A stretch of DNA of 64,000 nucleotides from a bacterium. GTDB lineage: Bacteria; Bacillota; Clostridia; Christensenellales; CAG-138. The translations under genes and the position numbers were made by a program. The stretch spans positions 1 to 64,000 of the forward strand of contig JALFDW010000033.1 of NCBI GenBank assembly GCA_022778545.1, written 5' to 3'. Under the pieces are notes generated by a model. The model had not been told where the DNA came from. It saw only the letters and a program-made list of their open reading frames with translations, and did not search any database. Each line of letters opens with the position of its first letter. Within the stretch, counting starts at the first letter, position 1. This document shows positions 1 to 12,422 of this stretch, one piece after another.

Positions 1-125
1 GGGAGAGGTGGCAGCGCGCAGCGCTGACGGAGAGGGGGGTAGGGGGCGATGCCCTTCATCGCCCCGCCTTATACTATGGCATTTTCTTTAATTCGCGGGA
101 CGTCCGGAGGCCGTCCCCTACATTC
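1..125. repeat. Mosaic intergenic repeat block (modules C-B-A)
   Basis: GGGAGAGGTGGCAGCGCGCAGCGCTGACGGAGAGGGG; GTAGGGGGCGATGCC..ATCGCCCCGCC; GGGACGTCCGGAGGCCGTCCCCTACAT. Confidence 0.85.
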
Positions 126-135
126 CTCCCCACGC

Positions 136-168
136 AAAAGAGCCGCCCCATTGCGGGGCGGCTCTCTG
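136..168 (-). terminator. Intrinsic terminator of nifJ
   Basis: Hairpin AGAGCCGCCCC-ATT-GCGGGGCGGCTCT, U-rich tail on minus strand. Confidence 0.75.
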
Positions 169-184
169 TTTGTGATGATACGGC

Positions 185-3766
<3,582 letters not shown>

Positions 3767-3897
3767 TCAAAACCGCAGCATATTAAAGGAAACAGAAGGC
3801 CATAATCCGTGTAACATTATAGTATTTCTGCCTTGTGAAGTCAACCGCGCGCGCGCATTAATGCGGGGTTTTTGTCTCCAATCTTAACAATATTAAC

Positions 3898-4277
3898 ATG
3901 GAGCGGGGGAGTGCGCCCCATCCCCCTTGCCCCTTCCCCGGGGAAGAGGGACATGATGCTGAAGGCGCGGCGCACCTTCACGGCGTGGTTGAATCATGGT
4001 GCCGTTGTTTGGGTTCGCGGGACGTCCAGAGGCCGTCCCCTACATCCGTCCTCTTGGATGGAATGTGCATGTAGGGGGCGGCGTCCCCGACGCCCCGCCT
4101 TGTACAGACGGCATTTCGGTTATGCCGCGGGACGTCCGGAGGACTTCCCCTGCATTCGTCCTCTTGGATGGAATGTGCATGTAGGGGGCGGCGTCCCCGA
4201 CGCCCCGCCTTGTACAGACGGCATTTCGGTTATGCCGCGGGACGTCCGGAGGCCGTCCCCTACATCCGTCCTCTCGG
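3898..4277. repeat. Mosaic repeat block with 110-bp tandem duplication of modules A+B
   Basis: Unit starting CGGGACGTCC at 4018 recurs at 4128 and, partially, at 4238. Confidence 0.85.
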
Positions 4278-4567
4278 AAGTTATACACACCGGAGAATAT
4301 GCACAAAAGGGCTTTATGTCTTATGCATGAGACACTTTCCCATTTTTCACCAGTGAAAAAGACGATCCTCCGCGCAAAGTATGTACAAATTGAAAAATTT
4401 TTCATGGAAAGAGCATTTTGCGATTGCATTTTCGTGTTAAGTTGTTGTATATTAGTCTTAATAAAAAACGATTGTCTTCCTGCATTGCAATATGATTCAT
4501 TTTTCTCATCTCGAATGGCTTATTGTCGTGCAGGCAATGATAAAATAAATCTAAAGGAGCAACGAAC

Positions 4568-5377
4568 ATGCCTGCTAAAATGAAAATCCGCTCCGCGTAT
4601 GCAACACTCCCAAGCGCGGAAAAGAAAGTCGCTGACTTTATCCTTGAAAACTCAGACCGCGCCACGCGTATGGTGATCAACGAGATCGCAGAGGCCGCCG
4701 GCGTGAGCGTTCCTTCCGTAACCCGCCTTGCGCGCAAGCTCGGTTACAGCGGCTTCCTGGACTTCCGCGTTGCCCTCGCCTCCGGCACGGCCACGATGGA
4801 AACGAAGAAGGACACCGCCATCCTCCCGGAGGACAGCGACGAGACCGTCATCGAAAAGACTTACAGCGCCACCATCAACGCGCTGGAGGATACCTATAAG
4901 GCGCTCGACAAGGAAGCGATGATCGCCCTGGCCCACGCCATCGAAACCGCGGACCGCGTATTCCTCTGCGGCAACGCAAGCTCCGCCCTGCTCGCGGAGG
5001 ACGTTATGAGCCAGCTCCACACGCTCGGCATCGAAGCCTACGTCATCACCGACCCCACGGCCATGAGCGTTTACAAGCGCCGCTTCAAGCGGGGCGATGT
5101 TTTCATCGGCATCTCCCGCACGGGCCGCAACAAGGTGCTCAACGAGGCGCTCCGGGCCGCGAAGATGGGCTGCGCGACCTGCGCATTCTTCTGCAACTAC
5201 ATCAACGCACCCGCCGCCCAGATCGCAGACTTCTTCTTCTGCACCTCCCGGCTTGATGATTTCAAGACCATCATGGGCCGCGAAACAAACAGCACGATGA
5301 TCTCCCTGCTGAACCTGCTCGTGATCCTCGTTGCCCGTTACATCAAGCAGAAGAAAGTGCCGGACAGCATCAAATAA
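4568..5377 (+). CDS. MurR/RpiR family transcriptional regulator (HTH + SIS domain)
   Basis: N-terminal RpiR HTH (SAEKKVADFILEN..INEIAEAAGVSVPSVTRLARKLGYSGFLDFR) and SIS domain. Confidence 0.93.
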   Translation: MPAKMKIRSAYATLPSAEKKVADFILENSDRATRMVINEIAEAAGVSVPSVTRLARKLGYSGFLDFRVALASGTATMETKKDTAILPEDSDETVIEKTYSATINALEDTYKALDKEAMIALAHAIETADRVFLCGNASSALLAEDVMSQLHTLGIEAYVITDPTAMSVYKRRFKRGDVFIGISRTGRNKVLNEALRAAKMGCATCAFFCNYINAPAAQIADFFFCTSRLDDFKTIMGRETNSTMISLLNLLVILVARYIKQKKVPDSIK

Positions 5378-5380
5378 AGC

Positions 5381-6118
5381 ATGATCATCACCGCGGATTA
5401 CCATACCCACACGAATTACAGTCACGGCAAGGGCACACCGGAAGAGAATGTCCTTGCCGCGATCGAAAAGGGCCTCCGCCGCATCGCCATCAGCGAGCAT
5501 GCGGGGGCTCATCTTTTTTATGGCGTGCGCGGAAACCATCTTCTGCGCCTGCGCCGCGAGGTGGACGCGCTTGCCCGGCGCTATGCAAACGAGATCGAAG
5601 TGCTGATGGGCCTTGAATGCAACCTCATCGCCGCCGGAAAATGCGACGCGCCGCTGCCGGGCACAGGTATCCCGGAAGGCGCGGATCTTGCCCCGTTTGA
5701 CGTGCTGCTGCTGGGCTACCACAAGGGCGTCTGGCCGGAAGATGCCGCAGCGCGGGGCGCATTCCGTGAATCCTTCGGCCTCGGCCATGCCGACCCTGTG
5801 AAGGTGGCCGAAGCGCTGCTTCAAACAGCGGAGCGTTACAAAATCGGGATGCTTTCCCACCCCTGCGAATATGTGCAGGCGGACATCCCGACACTTGCGC
5901 GCGGCGCAAAGGAGCTTGGCATCCTGCTCGAGATCAACGCGAGCCATGTGAGCATGACGCCCGCGCAGATCCGCGAGGCCGCATCCTATGGCGCAAAGTT
6001 CGTCATCGGGAGCGACGCGCACACCCCTGCGCGCGTGGGAGATTTTGAAAAAGCCATCCGGGCGGCGGAAGAAGCGCAGGTGGAAACGCGCATTGTCAAC
6101 GCGGAAAATGCGGATTGA
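5381..6118 (+). CDS. PHP domain phosphoesterase (histidinol-phosphatase-like)
   Basis: DYHTHTNYSHGKGTPEENV..ISEHAG metal-binding motifs, C-terminal GSDAHTPARVG. Confidence 0.88.
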   Translation: MIITADYHTHTNYSHGKGTPEENVLAAIEKGLRRIAISEHAGAHLFYGVRGNHLLRLRREVDALARRYANEIEVLMGLECNLIAAGKCDAPLPGTGIPEGADLAPFDVLLLGYHKGVWPEDAAARGAFRESFGLGHADPVKVAEALLQTAERYKIGMLSHPCEYVQADIPTLARGAKELGILLEINASHVSMTPAQIREAASYGAKFVIGSDAHTPARVGDFEKAIRAAEEAQVETRIVNAENAD

Positions 6119-6160
6119 TTCCGCACAATTTTTTTCAGTTTAACACAATTTCTTTCAGAA

Positions 6161-6195
6161 AAAAGCCGGGCAGCATCCGCAACCCGGCTTTTGTT
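6161..6195 (+). terminator. Intrinsic terminator after PHP gene
   Basis: AAAAGCCGGG...CCCGGCTTTTGTTT. Confidence 0.65.
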
Positions 6196-6324
6196 TATTT
6201 ACGAAGATTAAAACAGTGTTTTGTATAGCATGTCTATAATAAAAATAAATAATTACTATAATTGATTTATTATATCATGGTTTATACAGTGCTTTACTGC
6301 ATAGAAACGACATTTTCTGTTATA

Positions 6325-6912
6325 CCGCGGGATGTCTATCCCTCTACTCCGCGCCCAGACTTGCCTTCGGCAAGGGGCGCTATGCACGCCCGCCTGCGGG
6401 CGGGTGTCAGTCACCTGCGGTGCCAGCTCCCCCAAAGGGGGAGCCAAGGCATAACATACCCCAACACCCACATCGAAGCGTTTTTGCCTCTCCCCTCGGG
6501 AGAGGTGGCAGCGGCGTGAGCCGCTGACGGAAAGGGAGCAGAAAAGGCATTGCCTCATCGCAGCACCCCATCCCCCTAACCCCCTTCCCCAGGGAAGGGG
6601 GACATGGAACTGAAGGTGCGGCGCACCTTCGGGGCATATTGGAAATGATGCCGTTGTTATAATCCGCGGGACGTCCGGAGGCCGTCCCCTACATTGTCCT
6701 CTCGGAGGTTATGTTATATACAAGAATGTTGCCCTTGCTATGCCCTCTCAATCACCTGCGGTGACAGCTCCCCCAAAGGGGAGCCAAGGCATATCCTAAC
6801 ACCCGCATTGGAGCGTTCTTGCCTCTCCCCTCGGGAGAAGTGGCAATGCCCACATCGCCCCGCATTATTTAAACCAACGTTATTTTTCCTGCGTCAATTG
6901 TCAATTGTCAAT
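6325..6912. repeat. Mosaic repeat block (E-C-D-A-E-C-F)
   Basis: Contains GAAGGTGCGGCGCACCTTC, GGGACGTCCGGAGGCCGTCCCCTACAT, two TCACCTGCGGTG(A/C)CAGCTCCCCC copies, ATTGTCAATTGTCAATT. Confidence 0.85.
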
Positions 6913-7349
6913 TCTTCCGCCTGTTCCGCAAACGCGCGAAGCAACGCTCCGTTGCGTTCATCCTGCGGGGCAGCCGCACGGGCGCGCAGGGAAGCGAGGT
7001 TTTCTTCCATCTGCTCCGCAGCGCCATCGATGCCAAGCTGCGCGGCACGCACCCACTGTTCCACAGCACAGGCCTCCCTGTAAGCGTTCACCGCTTCCCA
7101 ATAGCCGGCATAGCGCTCTTCATAAAGGTCATAGAGCGTCAGCGTCTCATAGAGCCTCGCATAATCCCGGGCGTAATAATCCCTTTCGCACCAGCCGATC
7201 AGCTCCGCCTCGCCGGGCTCATCTCCTTCCGCGATGAGCTGCACGGCGGATATGACCGTGATGAGCAGGATCAGGAGCAGCAGCGCCGCACCGGCCGCCT
7301 TGAGCCCGATGCGCAGGGCAAGCGCATGTTTTTCTTTGTTCATTCCCAC
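6894..7349 (-). CDS. Hypothetical single-pass membrane protein
   Basis: N-terminal TM segment (AAGAALLLLILLITVISAVQLI); overlaps upstream gene; C-terminal ELTIDN-stop lies in an ATTGTCAATT repeat. Confidence 0.7.
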   Translation of the reverse strand: MGMNKEKHALALRIGLKAAGAALLLLILLITVISAVQLIAEGDEPGEAELIGWCERDYYARDYARLYETLTLYDLYEERYAGYWEAVNAYREACAVEQWVRAAQLGIDGAAEQMEENLASLRARAAAPQDERNGALLRAFAEQAEELTIDN

Positions 7350-8080
7350 GCCCTCCTCTCAAGCACCGCGGCAGCAAGTGTATTCTCTTCATCCATGGGG
7401 ATATAATCCTGCTGCAGCACGGCGCGCTCTTCCTGCGTCATGCCGAGCATCGCTTCGGCGAAAGCCAGCACATCCGCGCAGTACGCTTCCACATGGGCAC
7501 GGTTTCGCTCCGTCAGCTCCGGATAGGCGGGGATGTCCGCGTTCAGCACATCGTTCATGCGCCCGATCAACCATGTGATGTCATCTTCATCCACGTCGTC
7601 CTCTTCCGCTGCGCGGAACAGGTTGAGCCGCGCTTCCTCAAAGCGTTCATACTGGCTGTAAAGCAGCACCATCTGGGAAGCTTCGTAATGCTCCTGCCCG
7701 AAAAGATCCTTTTTGTCCATCATTTCATACAGGGCGCCGAACTGCTCCGACGCATACAGCGTTTCGATCTCCGCTTCAATCTTCGTTTCGTTCAGGCGAT
7801 TGCCCGCCTTGTGTGCCGCATCCGTTAGGAAAAATGCAGCGGTTACGCCAAGGAACGCCAGCGCAAACAGCGCCGCTTCCGCAATCAAAACACGGTTGAG
7901 CACCCGGTTTGCCGCCCGGAGGCGCAAAAGGGGCGCTTCCTCGCTGCTGACGCGGGCATATTCCGCCTCAGCCGTCTGTTTTTCCTGCTTCCAGCGCAGC
8001 CCGCGGGGGTTTGCCGTGCCGCAATACGGGCATTTTTCTTCCTTTGCGCGGTAATTCGCGCCGCAGTTTTTGCACTTCAT
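7340..8080 (-). CDS. Zinc-ribbon domain membrane protein
   Basis: CKNCGANYRAKEEKCPYCG zinc ribbon, one TM segment, overlapping neighbours. Confidence 0.8.
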   Translation of the reverse strand: MKCKNCGANYRAKEEKCPYCGTANPRGLRWKQEKQTAEAEYARVSSEEAPLLRLRAANRVLNRVLIAEAALFALAFLGVTAAFFLTDAAHKAGNRLNETKIEAEIETLYASEQFGALYEMMDKKDLFGQEHYEASQMVLLYSQYERFEEARLNLFRAAEEDDVDEDDITWLIGRMNDVLNADIPAYPELTERNRAHVEAYCADVLAFAEAMLGMTQEERAVLQQDYIPMDEENTLAAAVLERRAWE

Positions 8081-8820
8081 TGTTTTCCCTCTGCAAGGCG
8101 CGCGGCTGCACGTTCCGCGAGCGCCTGATAGTCCGTTTCTTTCTCCGCGTCAAGGGCGATGCCCTCCGCAATTTCATCCTCCGTCAAAAGGAGCGTTTCC
8201 GTCAAAAGCGCACGCGCCCGGCGCTCCAGCTCTGCGACGGCATCCTGCTCCCCATAAACGAAACCGGCTTCCGAAAGCGCGCTGCATTCCCGCAGCAGGG
8301 AGAACAGGTGTTTGAGATCATAATTGAGGAGATCCGCCCCTTCCGGGAAGCCTGCCACGAATTCCGCGGTTTCCGCGCAGCTCTCTTCCTCGTTTCCGAG
8401 CGTCTCAAACAGCGCGCCGACCGTCCTGTATTTCTCATATGCGCCGCTGTAAACGCGTTCCGTTTGTTCAAGCGCGGCAGGGAGGGCATCATATTCGCCG
8501 TTTTGCCAAAGCTGCTCGAGCTTTTCGAGCGCGGCATCCTGCCTGCGCAGCGCAGCCTCCGGCGCCAGTTTTGAATAAAGGAACGCCGCAAGAAAGGCTA
8601 CAGCCGCCACAACCACGATGACCAGCATGGCACAAAGAAGAATGCGCTTTGCCCGTGCCGCCACACGCTCCGGAACATGCAGCAGCGCGGCGATCTTCGC
8701 ATAGATGCCGCTGATCTCCTGCCGGTGTTTTTCCTCTGCGATCGCTTCGTTTTCATAGCCGCAGTAAGGGCAAAGCAGCGCGTTTTCCGGAAGCTCCGCG
8801 CCGCAGTTTGAACAGGTCAT
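8077..8820 (-). CDS. Zinc-ribbon domain membrane protein
   Basis: CSNCGAELPENALLCPYCGYEN zinc ribbon, one TM segment; 4-bp overlap with next gene. Confidence 0.8.
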   Translation of the reverse strand: MTCSNCGAELPENALLCPYCGYENEAIAEEKHRQEISGIYAKIAALLHVPERVAARAKRILLCAMLVIVVVAAVAFLAAFLYSKLAPEAALRRQDAALEKLEQLWQNGEYDALPAALEQTERVYSGAYEKYRTVGALFETLGNEEESCAETAEFVAGFPEGADLLNYDLKHLFSLLRECSALSEAGFVYGEQDAVAELERRARALLTETLLLTEDEIAEGIALDAEKETDYQALAERAAARLAEGKQ

Positions 8821-8904
8821 GTTTTTCTCCTTCGCCTTTGTGATTTCTATTGATTATATCAGATTATACCGCAAAAAAAAGCGTGAAATGGCCTTTCTCC
8901 TCCG

Positions 8905-8929
8905 TACCATATCGCGGTGGGATATGGTA
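8905..8929. promoter_or_regulatory. Operator-like perfect inverted repeat
   Basis: TACCATATC-gcggtgg-GATATGGTA, overlapping TATAAT at 8928-8933. Confidence 0.45.
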
Positions 8930-8967
8930 TAATTAAGAATCAGGCGCCCGCTTCGTTCGCCGGTAAG

Positions 8968-9170
8968 CCATCCACACCCGCCTGTGGAATCCACAGGGAC
9001 AATTTGTGGAAACTGTTGGCAGTGGGGAGACTGTGGAAAACAGGCGTGTTTTTCCCGGGGATATCCACACCGTTCCCAACAGCCAAAACCGTTTCCGTTT
9101 CTCGGAAAAAGCGGGTTTTCCACAGCCCCAACACCCCCTACTGCTACTACGACAAAGTATTATAATAAAA
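8968..9170. other. oriC: Probable chromosomal replication origin (oriC) with DnaA-box cluster and unwinding element
   Basis: TTTTCCACA on minus (9032-9040) and plus (9116-9124); near-boxes at 8968, 8983, 8987, 9005, 9061; GC-rich GCCCCAACACCCC then CTA-CTG-CTA-CTA trio-like repeat (9138-9149) and AT-rich TATTATAATAAAA; directly upstream of dnaN. Confidence 0.82.
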
Positions 9171-9197
9171 CATGCATGAGAAACACGGAGGTTCACG

Positions 9198-10307
9198 ATG
9201 CGCATCCATATCAACACCCAGGAACTTAACGCCGGCATATCGACCGTAATCAAGGCGCTTTCCACCCGCACCACGGTCAGCATCCTCGAAGGCATCTATC
9301 TCGAAGCCGCAAACGGGTGGCTGCTCCTGCGCTGCACGGACCTTTCCCTTCAGATCGAGACCAACGTTGCCGCGACCGTGCAGGAGGAAGGCGCGATCGT
9401 CCTTCCCGGCAGGCTCTTTTCCGAGATGGTACGCCGCCTGCCCGGCGAAACCACGTTCATTGACGTGAAGAAGGGCACCGCCACCATCGAAAGCGGCAGT
9501 TTCAAGACCACCCTGCAGGGCGAGGATGCGGATGGTTTCCATACGATGTCCACCGTTACGCGGGAGCACATCATCAAAATGAAATGCGACGCGCTCAAGA
9601 ACATGATCCGCCAGTGCATCTTTGCCGCGGCGCAGGATGACACGAAGCCGATCCTCGCAGGCGCGCTGCTCGAGCAGCAGGAGGGCGACCTTTCGCTCGT
9701 GGCGCTCGATGGATACCGCCTTGCCATGCGCCGCGAACGGGTGCCCGGCGGCATGCTCGCGGACAGGAGCGCCGTCATCCCCGCGCGCTCGCTGCTTGAG
9801 ATCAGCAAGATCCTGCCGGACACGGACGAAACGTTCGACATGATCTTCTCTAAAACCCATGTGATGATTGACCTTTCCCACACGAATATCACCGCGCGGC
9901 TGATGGATGGCGAATTCATCAAATACAAGCAGATCTTGCCGGATGGGCACAAGACGCGCGTGCGTGTGAACCGGCATGAGCTGATGGGCGGCATCGACCG
10001 CGTTGCGCTGATGGCGCGGGAGGGGAAGAGCAACCTCATCAAATTCACCTTTACGGCGGACAAACTGACCATTGCCGCCAACAGCGAGCTGGGCCGCAGC
10101 CATGAGGAGATCCCCGTGGATGTGATGGGGGAGGACATCGAGATCGCCTTCAATGCGAAATACTTCACGGATGTGCTGCGCGTGCTGGACGATGACGAGA
10201 TCTACCTTGACATGAACAACAACATCAGCCCCTGCGTCGTGCGCCCCATTCAGGGCAACGCGTATTATTACCTGATCCTGCCGGTGCGCCTGTTCTCCGG
10301 CATGTGA
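9198..10307 (+). CDS. dnaN: DNA polymerase III subunit beta (sliding clamp)
   Basis: 369 aa; MRIHINTQELNAGISTVIKALSTRTTVSILEGI... and C-terminal YYYLILPVRL. Confidence 0.96.
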   Translation: MRIHINTQELNAGISTVIKALSTRTTVSILEGIYLEAANGWLLLRCTDLSLQIETNVAATVQEEGAIVLPGRLFSEMVRRLPGETTFIDVKKGTATIESGSFKTTLQGEDADGFHTMSTVTREHIIKMKCDALKNMIRQCIFAAAQDDTKPILAGALLEQQEGDLSLVALDGYRLAMRRERVPGGMLADRSAVIPARSLLEISKILPDTDETFDMIFSKTHVMIDLSHTNITARLMDGEFIKYKQILPDGHKTRVRVNRHELMGGIDRVALMAREGKSNLIKFTFTADKLTIAANSELGRSHEEIPVDVMGEDIEIAFNAKYFTDVLRVLDDDEIYLDMNNNISPCVVRPIQGNAYYYLILPVRLFSGM

Positions 10308-10862
10308 TGGAAATTGACAATGGACAATTGATGTATTGAAGAGGGCGTGCCGGTTGGCGCGTTCTTTTTTGATCCCCTCTGCGGCCCCTACACGTACAAC
10401 CTCACCGAGAGGACGGATGTAGGGGACGGCCTCCGGACGTCCCGCGGATTAAAACACCGGTTGCATTTTCCACCATGCCGTGAAGGTGCGCTGTACCTTC
10501 AACATCATGTCCCCCTTCCCCGGGGAAGGGGGTAAGGGGGATAGGGTGTTCGGATGCGGGTGCACCCCCTCTCCGTCAATGCCTGACGGCATTGCCCCCT
10601 CTCCCGAAGGGAGAGGCAAGAACGCTCCGATGAGGGTGCAGATAAAATAAGGCGGGGCGATGTCCGACTCGCCGGGAGACGGCTCACTGGATCAGCCTGC
10701 GGGCTAGCAGGGCATCGCCCCCTACATGCACAAACCACCGAGAGGACAGATGTAGGGGACGGCCTCCGGCCTTCCCGCAGGGTATAATAAAGGTGTCGTT
10801 ATGCTACTTGGCTCCCCCTTTGGGCGAGCTGTCACCGCAGGTGGCTGAGAGGGCTATGCAAG
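10308..10862. repeat. Mosaic repeat block downstream of dnaN (F-A-D-C-B-A-E)
   Basis: AATTGACAATGGACAATTGATG, GATGTAGGGGACGGCCTCCGGACGTCCCGCGG, GAAGGTGCGCTGTACCTTC, inverted copies of C and E. Confidence 0.85.
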
Positions 10863-11015
10863 GTAGGAATCTGTCTGTGAATTATTGTAGAGGAATTGAT
10901 TGCCTGTGTAAAGAATTGCCCAAACCAAAATGGTTTGGGCAACTCTCGGTAAATCATGTCTTATGGCTGCCTCCCGGTCAGGAAGGCTTATTTTGTGCGA
11001 TCGCTATTGCCGCGT

Positions 11016-12377
11016 TTAGCCGACGGCCTTGAGCACCATGTACAGGCGCTGATAATCATCGCCGGAGGAATCCGCGCAGGTCATGAGGAGCATCAGCTTG
11101 TCGCTGCTGCTGGCGTTCGAGACCTTCATGCCGCGGTATGCGCTCGTGGCATAGCTGAACTGGCTGTTGAGCCACTGCTGCTTCATCTCGCCGGTGACGG
11201 TGGAATTGAAGCAGTTGAGATACAGGATCTTCTTGCGCGCAGAGGCGGAGGAGACGGTGCTCTTGTCGATCTCATAGAAGCAGACGAGCTGCCACTGGGA
11301 GGAGCCGTTGTAGCGGATGTTGAAGATGGAGGTCTTGCAATCCGTGCAGGTGGCGCTGCAGCGCTTGGTATAGTCGCACTTGGTCTTGCCGAGCCATGCG
11401 TTCTGCACATGATGCAGCGCATGCAGGCCGGTCTGGCTCACGCGCATGTTGTGGCCGGTGATGACGGCGATGGGGTCGTCATAATAGCTCATGGCGTAAA
11501 CATAGTTGACGGAGGAGCTGTACGCGTTGTAGCGGAAGTTGCCCTTGCTGTCCAGCGCGTTGCAGTAGATGTAGGTGTTGATGTTCGTGCCGGGAACCTG
11601 GATGGTACCCCAACGGTCGGCGCTCGTGCCGGTATACTTGGCGTAGCGGTTCTTGCCCACGCTCTGTGAGCCTGTGTTGATTGGATTCACGGATTCAAGG
11701 GAGCTGGTGCTGCCATTGCCGCCGCTGATGCCGTTGCTGCTGCTACTGCTGCTGTTAGAGCTGCCGAGCTGCACATATTTCGAGGAAACGTAGCCCTCCT
11801 TGCCATCGAAGGAGACTTTATAATAGCTGCCGCTGGTGCTAAGCACGGTGACGGTGACGCCCTTGTTCAGCTTTGCCACGCGGGAGGAATCGGAAGAGGC
11901 TTTCTTGCGCAGGCTGACCCAGGATTCGCAGTTGACGATCGTGCCCAACTGGGCAGAGCTGGTGCTGCCGTTACCGCCGCTGATGCCGTTGCTGCTGTTG
12001 CTGCTGTTGCTGCCGGAGTTGAGCTGTACGTACTTGGAGGAGACATAGCCTTCCTTGCCGTTATAAGAAACTTTATAATAGCTGCCGCTGGTGCCGAGCA
12101 CGGTCACGGTGGCGTCCTTTTTCAGCTTCGCGATGCGGGAGGAAGAGGAGGACGCGCTCTTGCGCAGGCTGACCCAGGAGCTGCAGTTGACGATCGTGCC
12201 GGTCTGGCCGCTCGCCTGGCTGCTGCTCTCCGAGGAGGAGCCGCCGGTGACCGTTACGCCGCCGGCGCTGATGCCGCTGCCGACGATAATTTCCTTCGGG
12301 GCGGCGAACGCAGCGCCCGCCACACTAAGGAGCGTGAGTGCCACCAGCAGGAGAGAAAGTGCTTTCTTAGTTCTCAT
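11016..12377 (-). CDS. Secreted class B-like sortase with two N-terminal SH3 domains
   Basis: Signal peptide, two near-identical SH3b repeats (VSLRKSASSSSSRIAKLKKDATVTVLGTSGSYYKVSYNGKEGYVSSKYVQL), sortase signatures ITGHNM and LLMTCADSSGDDYQRLYMV. Confidence 0.85.
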   Translation of the reverse strand: MRTKKALSLLLVALTLLSVAGAAFAAPKEIIVGSGISAGGVTVTGGSSSESSSQASGQTGTIVNCSSWVSLRKSASSSSSRIAKLKKDATVTVLGTSGSYYKVSYNGKEGYVSSKYVQLNSGSNSSNSSNGISGGNGSTSSAQLGTIVNCESWVSLRKKASSDSSRVAKLNKGVTVTVLSTSGSYYKVSFDGKEGYVSSKYVQLGSSNSSSSSSNGISGGNGSTSSLESVNPINTGSQSVGKNRYAKYTGTSADRWGTIQVPGTNINTYIYCNALDSKGNFRYNAYSSSVNYVYAMSYYDDPIAVITGHNMRVSQTGLHALHHVQNAWLGKTKCDYTKRCSATCTDCKTSIFNIRYNGSSQWQLVCFYEIDKSTVSSASARKKILYLNCFNSTVTGEMKQQWLNSQFSYATSAYRGMKVSNASSSDKLMLLMTCADSSGDDYQRLYMVLKAVG

Positions 12378-12422
12378 GGTGTGATTTGACCTTCCTTTCT
12401 TTGCGTTCCGCCGGCAGACGGA

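Noticed and set aside
3872-4429. Several small ORFs with repeated peptides (GRPRRPALYRRHFGYAAGRPE, etc.)
   Set aside because: Translations of the tandem mosaic repeat; no RBS or coding signature.
6256-7083. Small ORFs encoding strings such as AARCHLSRGERQ and SSPKGEPRH
   Set aside because: Same peptides recur at many repeat blocks, so they are repeat translations rather than genes.
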